Shown: positions 22,695-32,621 of the stretch, in pieces
How positions within the stretch are numbered: the first letter of the stretch is position 1
How the letters are laid out: the number at the start of each line of letters is the position of its first letter
NCBI GenBank assembly: GCA_902561325.1
Contig: CACEOL010000009.1
Span: 1-37,724 of the forward strand
Direction of reading: 5' to 3'
Source: an uncultured SAR86 cluster bacterium
GTDB taxonomy: Bacteria > Pseudomonadota > Gammaproteobacteria > Magnimaribacterales > AG-339-G14
Length of the DNA: 37,724 bases
Translations under genes and position numbers: made by a program
The notes under the pieces: model-generated
The model's input: only the letters and a program-made list of their open reading frames with translations
Database searches by the model: none
Told to the model about the DNA's origin: nothing

Positions 22695-23361
22695 TTAATC
22701 TATCTATTTGATGGCTCAAAACTTCCACTATAAAACTTAGAAATAATGTATCTTGGTCTGGAGTATATTTATCATCTATTGAAGAACCTAAAATTAATAC
22801 TCCTGCAATCTTATTGGAATGCAATTTGCCAATAACTGCTTCTTTGATACCAGCTTGAGCACCAAAAGTTAAGGAGGCAATTTCATTGGAAAGCTTTCCT
22901 AAAAAAATATCTACTTCTTTAAAAATCTTAGAGAAAGTCTTAGTAGCTATTTCTGGCTCAATGATTCTCTTCGAGGATACTCGATACAGTTCTTCTTGAG
23001 TAAAGAACAATAATTTACATTTTTCTGTACCAAGCTCATTCATAAAAAAACTTTCTGTAGCAATCAACAATTTTTCTAAGTCTTCGGCACTCAGAATAAT
23101 GCTTATCAGTTTTCTAACCTTCGCAAAAAGCAGCTCATTCTCATTTGCGTTTGTAATAAAGTCTTTGAGTTGCGTGCTCGTTGCTAAATTCTTGGATTTT
23201 ATGAATTCAACTTGTTTTTCAATAAAGCTTACCGCTTCACCTGATTCATGTCTTATCTCTAAATGTTCTATAGCTTCTGGATGGTCTATAAAAAAATCAG
23301 GATTTTCTTTTAAGAAATTAATTACTTCTTCGGGTTTAAGAGATTTACTAAAAAGTTTCAT
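22678..23361 (-). CDS. DUF484 family protein
   Basis: This 227-residue protein begins with KPEEVINFLKENPDFFIDHPE and then GEAVSFIEKQVEFIKSKN, the start of the DUF484 family. The rest looks like a GAF-type sensory domain. Function is not established; the gene is regularly between dapF and xerC in gammaproteobacteria, as here. It starts one base after the dapF stop and overlaps xerC. No membrane segment. Confidence 0.88.
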   Translation of the reverse strand: MKLFSKSLKPEEVINFLKENPDFFIDHPEAIEHLEIRHESGEAVSFIEKQVEFIKSKNLATSTQLKDFITNANENELLFAKVRKLISIILSAEDLEKLLIATESFFMNELGTEKCKLLFFTQEELYRVSSKRIIEPEIATKTFSKIFKEVDIFLGKLSNEIASLTFGAQAGIKEAVIGKLHSNKIAGVLILGSSIDDKYTPDQDTLFLSFIVEVLSHQIDRLIEDRD

Positions 23362-23362
23362 T

Positions 23363-24178
23363 TTAAAGATTTAACAAAACATCTTGTTTTCTATACTCTG
23401 CGCTTCCTTGAAGCATAACTTTTGAAGTACCTAAATCCACTTTAGTGAATACTTGGCCTTGATGAAAGTTAATTTTTAACTCTTGATCTAATTCTTTTTG
23501 AATTGCACATGCGACAGCTGCTGCACAAGCTCCACTTCCACAAGCTTGAGTTTCTCCTACACCTCTTTCAAAAACTCTTAAATTTATCTCCTGAGCATTT
23601 TTTAATTGAATAAAGCCAACATTTACACCATTTTTAAAAAAATTACTTTCTTGTAAAAATGTTCCGAACTTTTGTACATCCAAACCCAACTTATCATTAA
23701 AGATTACGGCATGTGGATTTCCTATTGAAACAGCAAAACAAGGAACTTTTTGATTATTAAATTCAATTTCAAAAACCTGCTCATTTTCATTTAGACCAAT
23801 TTCTGAGGGAGATAGTGAAAATTTATTTTCTACAATGTAATCGTTTTTATTTTTCTCAACAGTAACTTGATTAGCACCTATGAGTAACCTCACAGCATCA
23901 CTGATGGATATGTTTCTGTCGGATAGATATCTAGCAACACACCTCATGCCGTTAACACAGTTCTCTGCCTCACTGCCGTCTTGATTAAAGATTTTTACAG
24001 AAAAATCTGCAATTTCTTTTTCTGGAGGTTCAATTACCAGAATTTGATCAAACTCCAGAAAATCCTCCTTATCAAGAAACTTTGGGATGCTATCTTTAGA
24101 GAAAGAAAAATCCTGCGTTACTGAATCTACAATTATGAAATTGTTACCTAAAGCCTCCATAAACTGGATATAGGGCAT
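23363..24178 (-). CDS. dapF: Diaminopimelate epimerase
   Basis: This 271-residue enzyme interconverts LL- and meso-diaminopimelate for lysine and peptidoglycan. Both catalytic cysteines are present, in ENCVNGMRCVARYL and GETQACGSGACAAAVA. The N-terminal FMEALGNNFIIVD is a small variation on the usual KMHGLGNDF. Its ATG overlaps the lysA stop (TAATG), so it is translated with lysA, the next step in lysine synthesis. Confidence 0.97.
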   Translation of the reverse strand: MPYIQFMEALGNNFIIVDSVTQDFSFSKDSIPKFLDKEDFLEFDQILVIEPPEKEIADFSVKIFNQDGSEAENCVNGMRCVARYLSDRNISISDAVRLLIGANQVTVEKNKNDYIVENKFSLSPSEIGLNENEQVFEIEFNNQKVPCFAVSIGNPHAVIFNDKLGLDVQKFGTFLQESNFFKNGVNVGFIQLKNAQEINLRVFERGVGETQACGSGACAAAVACAIQKELDQELKINFHQGQVFTKVDLGTSKVMLQGSAEYRKQDVLLNL

Positions 24179-25410
24179 TAAAGTTCCTCTTCTTTAATGA
24201 GATCATCAAAGGTTTCTGCTTTTCTGATGACTTTATGACTTTTATGATTAACTAAGATTTCGGCAGGTTTAAGTCGAGTATTATAATTAGAGCCCATACT
24301 TGAGCCGTATGCTCCTGCTGAATATACAACCAAATAATCTCCAGCATTGGCACTAACTTCGAAATCTGAACCAAAACTGTCGGCAGTCTCACAGACAGGC
24401 CCAACTACAGAATAGAGATTCTTCTTTTCAGAAGACTCCACTAAATTATCTATTTTATGTCTCGCGCTATACAACGACGGCCTCATCAAATCGTTCATGC
24501 CGGCATCAACAATAAGAAACTTTTGACTTCCATTCTCTTTAATACCCAATACTTTGGTTATCAAAACTCCTGCTTGCGCAACAACAGAGCGTCCTGGCTC
24601 TAGAGTTAAGTCATATTTTGAAGAAAACTGCTTCAGTTTTTTTATAAGTTCATTAGGTGAAAAATTTTTTTCCAATTCATAGTCGATTGCTAAGCCTCCA
24701 CCAACATCTATGTGATCTATTTCAAAACCCAAAGAAACCAATTGGTCTGCTAACTTTTCAAGTTTTTCGTAAGCTTCAACCAGTAAATCCGTATTTGTAA
24801 TTTGAGATCCAATATGGGCTGAAACACCAACCAAGTTTATTTTTTCAGTTCCATACTTTTTAGCTAAAGTCAGAGCTTCTTCTTCGGAAATACCAAATTT
24901 GCAATCTGCCTTACCAGTTTCAATATAAGGATGAGATTCTGCAGCAATGTCAGGATTTATTCTAAACGAGATTCTTGGTGTTTTATTTAGTTCTTCAAGA
25001 AGTTTCAATTCGTATTCAGATTCTACGTTGATAGAAAATATTTCGTAATCACAAGCAAGTTTTAATTCTTCTTTGCTTTTACCAACTCCAGAAAAAACAA
25101 TTTTCTTTGGATCTGCACCGATTTTTAAAACTCTTTTTAATTCTCCACCAGATACTACGTCAAAGCCCAAACCTTCATCTTTAATCAAAGACAAAATACT
25201 CAGATTACTGTTAGCTTTTACGGCATAGCAGGCCAGATCAGAGGAAGATAAGCCATCTTTATAAGATCGACAATTTTCTCTAATTGTTTCAGCAGAATAA
25301 ACATAAAAAGGTGTTTCTAAGCTATCACTTAGCTCAAGCAAGTTAGTGTCTTCCGAATATAAGACACCCTCGTTAAAATTAAAATGTTTTAAGTTCATTG
25401 ATTTGTTCAT
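24178..25410 (-). CDS. lysA: Diaminopimelate decarboxylase
   Basis: This 410-residue PLP enzyme makes lysine from meso-diaminopimelate. It has YAVKANSN (the PLP-binding Lys), GFDVVSGGELKR, HIGSQI, HIDVGGGL, EPGRSVVAQAG, and the C-terminal CETADSF and GAYGSSM motifs. The start could be the ATG at 25410 or, in-frame, 25398; both lie inside the lptM gene and neither has a clear ribosome binding site, so coupling with lptM translation is likely. The lptM-lysA-dapF order is typical of gammaproteobacteria. Confidence 0.97.
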   Translation of the reverse strand: MNKSMNLKHFNFNEGVLYSEDTNLLELSDSLETPFYVYSAETIRENCRSYKDGLSSSDLACYAVKANSNLSILSLIKDEGLGFDVVSGGELKRVLKIGADPKKIVFSGVGKSKEELKLACDYEIFSINVESEYELKLLEELNKTPRISFRINPDIAAESHPYIETGKADCKFGISEEEALTLAKKYGTEKINLVGVSAHIGSQITNTDLLVEAYEKLEKLADQLVSLGFEIDHIDVGGGLAIDYELEKNFSPNELIKKLKQFSSKYDLTLEPGRSVVAQAGVLITKVLGIKENGSQKFLIVDAGMNDLMRPSLYSARHKIDNLVESSEKKNLYSVVGPVCETADSFGSDFEVSANAGDYLVVYSAGAYGSSMGSNYNTRLKPAEILVNHKSHKVIRKAETFDDLIKEEEL

Positions 25411-25498
25411 CTTCAGGCAGATATAAAGGACCTTTTATGCCACATGAGCTTAGAAAGCCAAAACTGATTAGACACATCCCAAGTAAAAAAATTTTCAT
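25379..25498 (-). CDS. lptM: LptM (YifL) lipoprotein
   Basis: This 39-residue precursor has a lipoprotein signal (MKIFLLGMCLISFGFLSSC, cleavage before the Cys at 19) and the mature start CGIKGPLYLPED, which is the conserved LptM signature. LptM binds the LptDE complex in the outer membrane and helps LptD fold with correct disulfides, which suits the Dsb genes in this window. The ATG overlaps the argH stop (ATGA) and the 3' end overlaps lysA by 32 bases. Position before lysA is conserved in gammaproteobacteria. Confidence 0.93.
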   Translation of the reverse strand: MKIFLLGMCLISFGFLSSCGIKGPLYLPEDEQINELKTF

Positions 25499-26880
25499 TT
25501 CTTTAAATAGTCTTTTGCTCTTTTAATTTCTTTTTTTATTTGCTTCAAAGCAGTACCTCCAATTGAGGTTTTTGCTTGGATAGAGTCGCTAGGATCTATG
25601 TAATCAAAAACGTCTTGGGAAATCTTATTTGAAATTTTCTTAAATTCATCAAGCGACATTTCAAATAGTAAGAGATCATTGTCTTCAGCGTATTTCACTG
25701 CCGTTCCGGTAATTTCATGAGCCTCTCTAAATGGCACTCCTTTAATAACCAAATATTCAGCAAGATCTGTCGCAGTTAAGAAATCATCGTAGACATCAGC
25801 AAGCATTTGATCTTTATTAAAAGACACACCTTTGATCATCTCGTCCATGATACTCAATGCCTCCGTAGCATATTCTATTGAATTAATTAAAGGCGCCTTA
25901 TCTTCTTGATTGTCTCTGTTGTAAGCCAAAGGTTGATTCTTCATTAAACTTAACACCGTGATTAAATTACCAACCGTTTTCGCAGATCCTCCTCTGACTA
26001 ACTCAGCCATATCGGGATTTTTCTTTTGCGGCATAATCGAAGAACCTGTGCATAATTCTTCAGGCAATTGAGCATAATTGAATTGCGAAGAAGACCAAAT
26101 GATCAGTTCTTCGCAAATTCTTGAAAAATGGATAGCCATTACACTTATATTAAAAGCAACTTCTAAAGCAAAATCTCTATCGGATACAGCATCAATGGAA
26201 TTCCTGGTAACCGAATCGAATCCCAAAGACTTAGCCAGTTTTTGTCTATCCAATTTAAACCTATTACCGGATAGGGCACCGGAACCCAAAGGGCTTACCT
26301 TGAGTTCCTTTTTAGTTGCTGAAACTCTTTCTAAATCTCTTTTCATCATTTCGTACCAAGATAAGAGATAGTGCGCCAAACTTACCGGCTGAGCATTTTG
26401 CAAATGAGTAAAACCCGGCATCAGTGTTTCTAACTCTCCCTCTGCTCTTACAACTAAGTTTTTCATTAAACTTTTTAATAAAGATTCAATTTCAATGCTC
26501 CTTTCCAAGAGAAGCAATTTAAAATCAGTTACGACCTGATCATTTCTGGATCTTCCCGTATGAAGTTTTTTTGCAGTCACTCCGATTTCTTTTTCAAGAG
26601 CGGCTTCGATATTCATGTGAACATCTTCCAGAGCTGGATTCCAATTAAATTTACCAGCTTCGATTTTCTTTTTAATTTTTTTAAGACCAGTCTTAATTTT
26701 ATTAAATTCATTTTTGGATAGCACTTTGGCTTCCATCAGCGCTTCTGCATAAGCAATCGAACCTTGAATGTCTTGGCTATAGAGGACTTGATCTACATCA
26801 ACAGAGGATGAAAAATTCTGAGCAATTTGGGAAGGTTTTTTGGTAAATCTTCCTCCCCACGAGGGATTTTTTTTTGACAT
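25495..26880 (-). CDS. argH: Argininosuccinate lyase
   Basis: I take the ATG at 26880 (461 residues), which overlaps the ahcY stop as TGATG; the in-frame TTG one codon earlier is not needed. The enzyme splits argininosuccinate to arginine and fumarate. It has the N-terminal SWGGRF, LHTGRSRNDQV, TPGFTHLQNAQPVSLAH-like segment (here MPGFTHLQNAQPVSLAH) and the signature GSSIMPQKKNPD with the catalytic Ser. It is transcribed with ahcY and followed by lptM-lysA. Confidence 0.97.
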   Translation of the reverse strand: MSKKNPSWGGRFTKKPSQIAQNFSSSVDVDQVLYSQDIQGSIAYAEALMEAKVLSKNEFNKIKTGLKKIKKKIEAGKFNWNPALEDVHMNIEAALEKEIGVTAKKLHTGRSRNDQVVTDFKLLLLERSIEIESLLKSLMKNLVVRAEGELETLMPGFTHLQNAQPVSLAHYLLSWYEMMKRDLERVSATKKELKVSPLGSGALSGNRFKLDRQKLAKSLGFDSVTRNSIDAVSDRDFALEVAFNISVMAIHFSRICEELIIWSSSQFNYAQLPEELCTGSSIMPQKKNPDMAELVRGGSAKTVGNLITVLSLMKNQPLAYNRDNQEDKAPLINSIEYATEALSIMDEMIKGVSFNKDQMLADVYDDFLTATDLAEYLVIKGVPFREAHEITGTAVKYAEDNDLLLFEMSLDEFKKISNKISQDVFDYIDPSDSIQAKTSIGGTALKQIKKEIKRAKDYLKK

Positions 26881-28256
26881 CAATACTTATAGTAATCAGG
26901 TTTATAAGGTCCATCAACATCTACATTTATGTAGTCAGCTTGATCCTTTGTAAGCTTTGTAATGACCCCTCCAAAACCTTCTACCATATATGATGCAACT
27001 TCTTCATCTAGTTCCATAGGCAAAACTTGGACTTTTAACATTTCTTGCTTTGTAGTTTCATCATTAATTGAGGCAAAACCTTGTTTGTACAAAAATATTT
27101 GTGCAAGAACTTGGTTAGCAAACGAGCCATCCATAATTCTTGAAGGGTGACCAGTTGCATTACCAAGGTTAACTAATCTGCCTTCTGCCAAAAGAAGCAA
27201 ATAATCTTTATTATCCTTGGGACCTCTATAAACCTTATGCACTTGAGGTTTAATCTCTTCCCAAGTCCATTCATTTCTCATGTATTGAGTATCTATCTCG
27301 TTATCAAAATGACCGATATTACTGACAATTGCTCCTGACTTTAAATTATTCAAGATGTGTTTATCACAAACATTGAAGTTACCAGTTGCAGTTACTATAA
27401 GATCAATATCACTTAGAAGTCCTTTATTGATCGATTCATCATTGTTTAAATTTTCACCATTTATATAGGGCGAAACTACTTCGTACCCATCCATACATGC
27501 TTGCATAGCGCAAATAGGATCGATTTCGGTAATTTTAACTACCATTCCTTCTTGTCTAAGACTCATTGCAGAACCCTTACCAACATCACCGTAACCAAAA
27601 ACAAGGGCCTTTCTTCCAGAAAGCAACATATCTGTGCCACGTTTTATAGCATCGTTCAAACTATGTCTGCATCCATATTTATTATCGTTTTTAGATTTTG
27701 TTACCGAGTCGTTAACATTAATAGCAGGCACCTTAAGCGTACCTTTTTCCAACATTTCATATAGTCTCAATACCCCTGTCGTCGTTTCTTCGGAAATACC
27801 ATTAATTCTTTCTAACATTTCTGGATATTTTTCATGCACCATAGCAGTCAAGTCACCACCATCATCCAAAATCATATTTGCATCCCATGGTTTGCCATCA
27901 GAAAGGATAGTTTGTTCTATACACCAATCAAACTCTTCTTCATTCATACCTTTCCAAGCGAAAACAGGAATTCCTTTTTGCGCGATAGCTGCTGCAGCAT
28001 GATCTTGGGTAGAAAAAATATTACAAGACGACCATCTCACAGAAGCTCCTAATTCAACTAAAGTTTCTATAAGAACTGCAGTTTGGATAGTCATGTGTAT
28101 GCAACCCATAATTTTTGCACCCTGCAAAGGTTTGTCATTTCCATATCTTTCTCTGAGTTTAATCAAAGCAGGCATTTCAGATTCAGCCAGTTCTATTTCT
28201 TTTCTTCCAAACTCTGCTAGAGAAATATCCTTTACTTTGTAGTCTTTGAATTCCAT
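26880..28256 (-). CDS. ahcY: S-adenosylhomocysteine hydrolase
   Basis: This 458-residue NAD-dependent enzyme cleaves S-adenosylhomocysteine to adenosine and homocysteine. Motifs are [61 protein letters not shown] (NAD site), [20 protein letters not shown] and the C-terminal [10 protein letters not shown]. The length and insert are those of the long bacterial type. It follows metK by two bases, so SAM formation and recycling of its product are in one operon. AhcY replaces the Pfs/LuxS route of E. coli; this is common in marine bacteria. Confidence 0.98.
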   Translation of the reverse strand: MEFKDYKVKDISLAEFGRKEIELAESEMPALIKLRERYGNDKPLQGAKIMGCIHMTIQTAVLIETLVELGASVRWSSCNIFSTQDHAAAAIAQKGIPVFAWKGMNEEEFDWCIEQTILSDGKPWDANMILDDGGDLTAMVHEKYPEMLERINGISEETTTGVLRLYEMLEKGTLKVPAINVNDSVTKSKNDNKYGCRHSLNDAIKRGTDMLLSGRKALVFGYGDVGKGSAMSLRQEGMVVKITEIDPICAMQACMDGYEVVSPYINGENLNNDESINKGLLSDIDLIVTATGNFNVCDKHILNNLKSGAIVSNIGHFDNEIDTQYMRNEWTWEEIKPQVHKVYRGPKDNKDYLLLLAEGRLVNLGNATGHPSRIMDGSFANQVLAQIFLYKQGFASINDETTKQEMLKVQVLPMELDEEVASYMVEGFGGVITKLTKDQADYINVDVDGPYKPDYYKY

Positions 28257-28258
28257 AT

Positions 28259-29413
28259 TTATTTTAGTTGTTCTACTTTATCAGTTGATTCCCAAGAAAA
28301 ACTTTCTTCTTCTCTTCCAAAATGACCATATGAAGCAGTCAATTGATAGATTGGCTTTTTAAGATCTAACATTTCGATAAGTTTTTTAGGTTTTAGTTCA
28401 AAATTCTTTTCTACCAACTCAACAATTTTTGCCTCTTCTGTCTTATTTGTATCGAAGGTGTTGATGCTGATGGAAGTTGGTTCAGCGACTCCAATGGCAT
28501 AAGAAACTTGAATTTCACATTTATCTGCAAGACCTGCAGCAACAATATTTTTAGCTACATATCTTCCAGCATAAGCGGCAGATCGATCAACTTTTGAAGG
28601 GTCCTTACCAGAAAAAGCACCTCCACCATGCCTAGCCATGCCTCCGTAAGTATCCACAATTATTTTTCTTCCTGTTAATCCACAATCTCCGACAGGACCT
28701 CCTATCACGAAGCTTCCTGTGGGATTTATATAAATTTTTGTATCTTCATTGAGCCATGTATTTGGAATGATAGGTTTGATAATTTCTTCCATAACTCCTT
28801 CTTTAATAGTTTTTGCATCTATATCTGGATCATGCTGAGTTGATAAAACGATTGCCGAAACACTGGATGGATTACCTTGATTATCGTATAAAAAACTTAA
28901 CTGACTTTTTGCATCCGGTCTTAGCCAATTTAATTTTCCATTCTTTCTTACTTCAGACTGCTTCTTAACTAGTAGATGGGAATAGTGAATTGGTGCCGGC
29001 ATCAGAACATCAGTTTCATTGGTTGCGTAACCAAACATTAAACCTTGGTCACCGGCGCCTTGGTCCAAATCGGTTCCTGAACCTTCATCTACTCCGGCGG
29101 CGATATCTACTGACTGCTGTCCAATGGCATTAATTATTTCAACTTTATTACCGTTGAATCCTAAGTCATCATTGTCATAGCCAATTTCGTTAATTACTTC
29201 TCGAATAACTTTTTCTAGGTTAGGCTGTGAAGAGGAGGTTATTTCTCCTGCAATCACAACCAAATCCGTTTTAACTAGGGTTTCACAAGCTACTCTGGCA
29301 TTTGGATCTTCCTTAAGGTATGCATCCAAAATTGCATCGGAAATTTGATCACACATTTTATCAGGGTGACCTTCAGAAACAGATTCAGACGTGAAAGTTT
29401 TGTACTCAGACAT
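28259..29413 (-). CDS. metK: S-adenosylmethionine synthetase
   Basis: I choose the ATG at 29413, giving 384 residues starting [19 protein letters not shown], the same length as E. coli MetK. The longer in-frame extension to 29497 runs into tkt and is not conserved. Signatures are [35 protein letters not shown] and the metal-binding residues near GHPDK. It makes SAM from methionine and ATP. The next gene is ahcY. The 69-base spacer to tkt holds a 9-base inverted repeat (29434-29465). Confidence 0.98.
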   Translation of the reverse strand: MSEYKTFTSESVSEGHPDKMCDQISDAILDAYLKEDPNARVACETLVKTDLVVIAGEITSSSQPNLEKVIREVINEIGYDNDDLGFNGNKVEIINAIGQQSVDIAAGVDEGSGTDLDQGAGDQGLMFGYATNETDVLMPAPIHYSHLLVKKQSEVRKNGKLNWLRPDAKSQLSFLYDNQGNPSSVSAIVLSTQHDPDIDAKTIKEGVMEEIIKPIIPNTWLNEDTKIYINPTGSFVIGGPVGDCGLTGRKIIVDTYGGMARHGGGAFSGKDPSKVDRSAAYAGRYVAKNIVAAGLADKCEIQVSYAIGVAEPTSISINTFDTNKTEEAKIVELVEKNFELKPKKLIEMLDLKKPIYQLTASYGHFGREEESFSWESTDKVEQLK

Positions 29414-29433
29414 GACAATAATAAAGTCAGCAA

Positions 29434-29465
29434 TTCTACTATGAACTGACCTTGAAATAGTAGAA
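29434..29465. promoter_or_regulatory. 9-base inverted repeat in the metK/tkt divergent promoter region
   Basis: TTCTACTAT (29434-29442) and ATAGTAGAA (29457-29465) are exact inverted copies 14 bases apart. They lie in the only spacer between metK-ahcY and tkt-pgk-fba. The right arm overlaps the likely -35/spacer region of the tkt promoter. It could be a two-site operator for both operons or a hairpin in the metK leader. It does not resemble a MetJ box, and I could not match it to a SAM riboswitch. Confidence 0.45.
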
Positions 29466-29479
29466 AATAACATTCTAAT
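29452..29479 (+). promoter_or_regulatory. Candidate tkt promoter
   Basis: TTGAAA (29452-29457) and TCTAAT (29474-29479) are separated by 16 bases; each differs from consensus at one position. The -10 is three bases before the tkt ATG, so the transcript could start inside or at the first codon, or another start is used. The motif match is good but the location is unusual. Confidence 0.35.
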
Positions 29480-29482
29480 TTC

Positions 29483-31456
29483 ATGACTAATCAACAAAAC
29501 CTAGCCAATGCTATAAGAGCTCTATCTATGGATGCAGTTCAGAGAGCAGGGTGCGGACATCCTGGCATGCCTATGGGAATGGCAGATATCGCACAAGTTC
29601 TGTGGACAAAACATCTTAAATATAACCCTTCAAATCCTGATTGGTTTGATAGAGATAGATTTGTTTTGTCCAATGGACATGGCTCCATGCTTCTTTATTC
29701 GCTTCTTCATTTGACAGGTTATGATCTTTCAATGGACGAATTGAAAAATTTCCGTCAACTTGGTTCAAAAACACCAGGACATCCGGAATGTGATGTGACT
29801 CCGGGAGTAGAAACTACAACTGGTCCGCTTGGGCAAGGTATAGCTAATGCAGTTGGGATGGCAATGGCAGAAAAAATTCTTGCAAAGAGATTTAATAAAA
29901 AAGATTGTCTAATAATTGATCATTACACTTACGTTTTTTGTGGTGACGGTTGCTTGATGGAAGGTATTTCTCACGAGGTTTGTTCTTTAGCTGGTACTCA
30001 TAAACTCAATAAATTAATTGTCTTATATGATGACAATAAAATAAGCATAGATGGCAAAGTTGAAGGATGGTTTACAGACAATACCCCAGAAAGATTCAAA
30101 AGTTACGGATGGAACGTTATAGCAGATGTTGATGGGCATGACTTTCAAAGTATTGATAAAGCTTTGAAAGATGCAAAATCATCTAATCTTCCAACTCTAA
30201 TTTGTTGTAAAACAGAAATTGGGAAAGGATCTCCGAATAAATCAGGTTCAGCAGATGCTCATGGCGCGGCTCTTGGCGAGGAAGAAATCAAACTCACTAG
30301 AGAAAACATCCAATGGCAGTATGAGCCTTTTGAAATCCCAGATGAAATTTATGAGGCTTGGGATCACAAAAAAAAAGGACAAGAAAGTGAAGAAAAATGG
30401 CAAGAGACTCTTGCCGATTTTGAAAAAAACCATCCTGAAGATTCCAAAGAACTCCATAGACTAATCAATGGAAGCTTACCTAGTAATTTTGAGCCTACCA
30501 TCGAGAACTTAATCAATAATTTTTCTGAAGATGGAAATTCTTATGCCAGTAGAAAGTGCTCTGGCATGTGTTTGGATGCCATTGGCCCAATTATGCCCGA
30601 GTTGATAGGTGGATCAGCAGATCTCTCTCCTTCAAATAATACTGAATGGAAAGGAACCTCTCATCTTGCTGAAGATGGCTCAGGAAATTATTTGAATTAT
30701 GGCGTTCGAGAATTTGGTATGTCGGCAATCATGAATGGCATGATCTTACATGGCGGCATTAGACCTTATGCAGGAACTTTTCTTACTTTTCTTGATTACG
30801 CTAGAAATGCAGTAAGGATGTCAGCTTTAATGAAATTGCCTGTGATTTATGTGTATACGCATGACTCTATCGGGGTCGGTGAAGATGGTCCAACTCATCA
30901 ACCAGTGGAACATATTTCAATGCTAAGAATTACGCCTGGAATTTACACTTGGCGACCTTGTGATGGGGTAGAAACTGCTTGTGCATGGAAATTTGCGCTG
31001 GAGTCAAAAGCTGCACCTTCAGCATTGATATTATCCAGACAATCATTGGATGCTCAAAAAAGGGAAACAAATGACTCAATTTTTAAAGGCGGATACGAAC
31101 TCGCGTCAGCACAAAATCCCAAAATAACATTGGTTGCTTCAGGCTCAGAAGTGAGCCTAGCCATGAAAGTTCGAGATCAGCTTAATGAACAAAAAATTTC
31201 ATCAAGAGTTGTCTCAATGCCATGTACTGAAATATTTGATGAACAATCATCAGAATATCAAAGAGAAACTTTAGGCGATTTACCAAAAATTTTCATAGAA
31301 GCAGGGCAAAGCGATTTTTGGAAGAAGTATTGTGAAGGAGATGATCAAGTAGTCGGTATCGACAAATTTGGGGAATCCGCTCCAATAGATGATTTGATGA
31401 ACCATTTTGGTTTTACAGTTGAAAATATAATCAAACAAATTAACAAAACAATTTAA
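29483..31456 (+). CDS. tkt: Transketolase
   Basis: This 657-residue thiamine-diphosphate enzyme (E. coli 663) has [23 protein letters not shown], the ThDP motif [13 protein letters not shown]...DDNKIS, and later [16 protein letters not shown] and [18 protein letters not shown]. It moves two-carbon units in the pentose phosphate pathway. Its stop abuts the pgk GTG start, so tkt-pgk-fba form one transcript joining pentose phosphate and glycolytic or gluconeogenic steps. Confidence 0.98.
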   Translation: MTNQQNLANAIRALSMDAVQRAGCGHPGMPMGMADIAQVLWTKHLKYNPSNPDWFDRDRFVLSNGHGSMLLYSLLHLTGYDLSMDELKNFRQLGSKTPGHPECDVTPGVETTTGPLGQGIANAVGMAMAEKILAKRFNKKDCLIIDHYTYVFCGDGCLMEGISHEVCSLAGTHKLNKLIVLYDDNKISIDGKVEGWFTDNTPERFKSYGWNVIADVDGHDFQSIDKALKDAKSSNLPTLICCKTEIGKGSPNKSGSADAHGAALGEEEIKLTRENIQWQYEPFEIPDEIYEAWDHKKKGQESEEKWQETLADFEKNHPEDSKELHRLINGSLPSNFEPTIENLINNFSEDGNSYASRKCSGMCLDAIGPIMPELIGGSADLSPSNNTEWKGTSHLAEDGSGNYLNYGVREFGMSAIMNGMILHGGIRPYAGTFLTFLDYARNAVRMSALMKLPVIYVYTHDSIGVGEDGPTHQPVEHISMLRITPGIYTWRPCDGVETACAWKFALESKAAPSALILSRQSLDAQKRETNDSIFKGGYELASAQNPKITLVASGSEVSLAMKVRDQLNEQKISSRVVSMPCTEIFDEQSSEYQRETLGDLPKIFIEAGQSDFWKKYCEGDDQVVGIDKFGESAPIDDLMNHFGFTVENIIKQINKTI

Positions 31457-32617
31457 GTGGATTTAACAAATTCAAAGCTATCCTCTTTTGATTTTGAGGG
31501 AAAAAGAGTTCTTCTGAGAGTAGACTTCAATATTCCAATCAGAGATGAAGAAGTTCTTAATGATGAAAGAATGATAAGAGCTTTACCGACCATTAAACAC
31601 TTATTGGAAAAAGCAAAATCTCTCAGGATCATAACTCATCGTGGCAGACCTCAAGAATCGGGAGAAGTTCAGTCTGAATTTTCGATTAAACCAATAGCAA
31701 AAAGACTCTCTCAATTATTAGATATTCCTATTCCAATAGCTGATTCTTTCGATGGTTTAGAGCAAGACGAAAAAATTATCATGTTGGAAAACATAAGATT
31801 TTTTCAAGGAGAAAAAGAAAACTCTGAGAATCTTTCAAAAAAACTAGGTAATTTTGGAGATGTTTATATCATGGATGCTTTTGGCACTGCTCATCGTAAG
31901 CAAGCATCTACCTTTGGAGTAATTGACTCAGTAGCTGAAGCGGGTGTTGGCTTTTTGGTTGAAGATGAACTGGAGGCTTTGAAAAAGATTTTGGTGAATC
32001 CAAAAAAACCTCTAATTGGGATTATTGGCGGATCAAAGATTTCAACCAAAATTAATGTCATTGATTCGCTTACTTCATACGTGGATAAATTAATCATAGG
32101 TGGAGCTTTAGCAAATACCTGCTATAAGGCAATGGGAAAAAACATTGGAAAATCTTTATTTGAAGAAGATTATTTAGATGTGGCAGAAAAATTTGTTAGT
32201 AATGAGAAGATTGTATTACCAGAAAATGTCGTAGTTTTAGATACATCTAACGATTCTGTTGTAGAAAAGCATATTGATGATATAGCCAGTCATGAAGCTA
32301 TCTGCGACGTGGGTAAAAAATCTTTGGAGTATTTTCAAAAACATATCAATTCCGCTAAAACTGTTTTTTGGAATGGTCCTTTGGGTAAATTTGAAGATTC
32401 AAGATTTTCTGAAGGGACTTCCGAGGTAGCAAAAATTATGTCTAAATCTGAAGCCTATAGCATTATTGGTGGCGGAGAGACCATAACCTCTTTTGCAAAT
32501 ATTAATTTAATGGATTCTGTAGATTATGCTTCCACTGCGGGAGGAGCTTTCTTAGAATATATAGAGAATAATTCCTTACCTTGCATAGATAAGATAATAA
32601 ATAAAAATAAAGGATAG
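31457..32617 (+). CDS. pgk: Phosphoglycerate kinase
   Basis: This 386-residue protein starts at a GTG directly after the tkt stop. It has VLLRVDFNIPI, THRGRPQ, MLENIRFFQGE, DAFGTAHR, IGGSKISTK, VFWNGPLGKFE and the nucleotide loop IIGGGETI. It transfers phosphate between 1,3-bisphosphoglycerate and ATP. No glyceraldehyde-3-phosphate dehydrogenase gene lies between tkt and pgk, though gap or epd is often found there. Four bases separate it from fba. Confidence 0.97.
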   Translation: MDLTNSKLSSFDFEGKRVLLRVDFNIPIRDEEVLNDERMIRALPTIKHLLEKAKSLRIITHRGRPQESGEVQSEFSIKPIAKRLSQLLDIPIPIADSFDGLEQDEKIIMLENIRFFQGEKENSENLSKKLGNFGDVYIMDAFGTAHRKQASTFGVIDSVAEAGVGFLVEDELEALKKILVNPKKPLIGIIGGSKISTKINVIDSLTSYVDKLIIGGALANTCYKAMGKNIGKSLFEEDYLDVAEKFVSNEKIVLPENVVVLDTSNDSVVEKHIDDIASHEAICDVGKKSLEYFQKHINSAKTVFWNGPLGKFEDSRFSEGTSEVAKIMSKSEAYSIIGGGETITSFANINLMDSVDYASTAGGAFLEYIENNSLPCIDKIINKNKG

Positions 32618-32621
32618 AAAT

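Noticed and set aside
29414-29482. SAM riboswitch before metK
   Set aside because: The spacer is only 69 bases and shared with tkt. I could not fit it to a SAM-I, SAM-II or SAM-V core; only a simple inverted repeat is visible.
29414-29497. N-terminal extension of MetK to 29497
   Set aside because: The extra 28 residues are not MetK-like, run into the tkt gene, and the usual MetK start and length fit the ATG at 29413.
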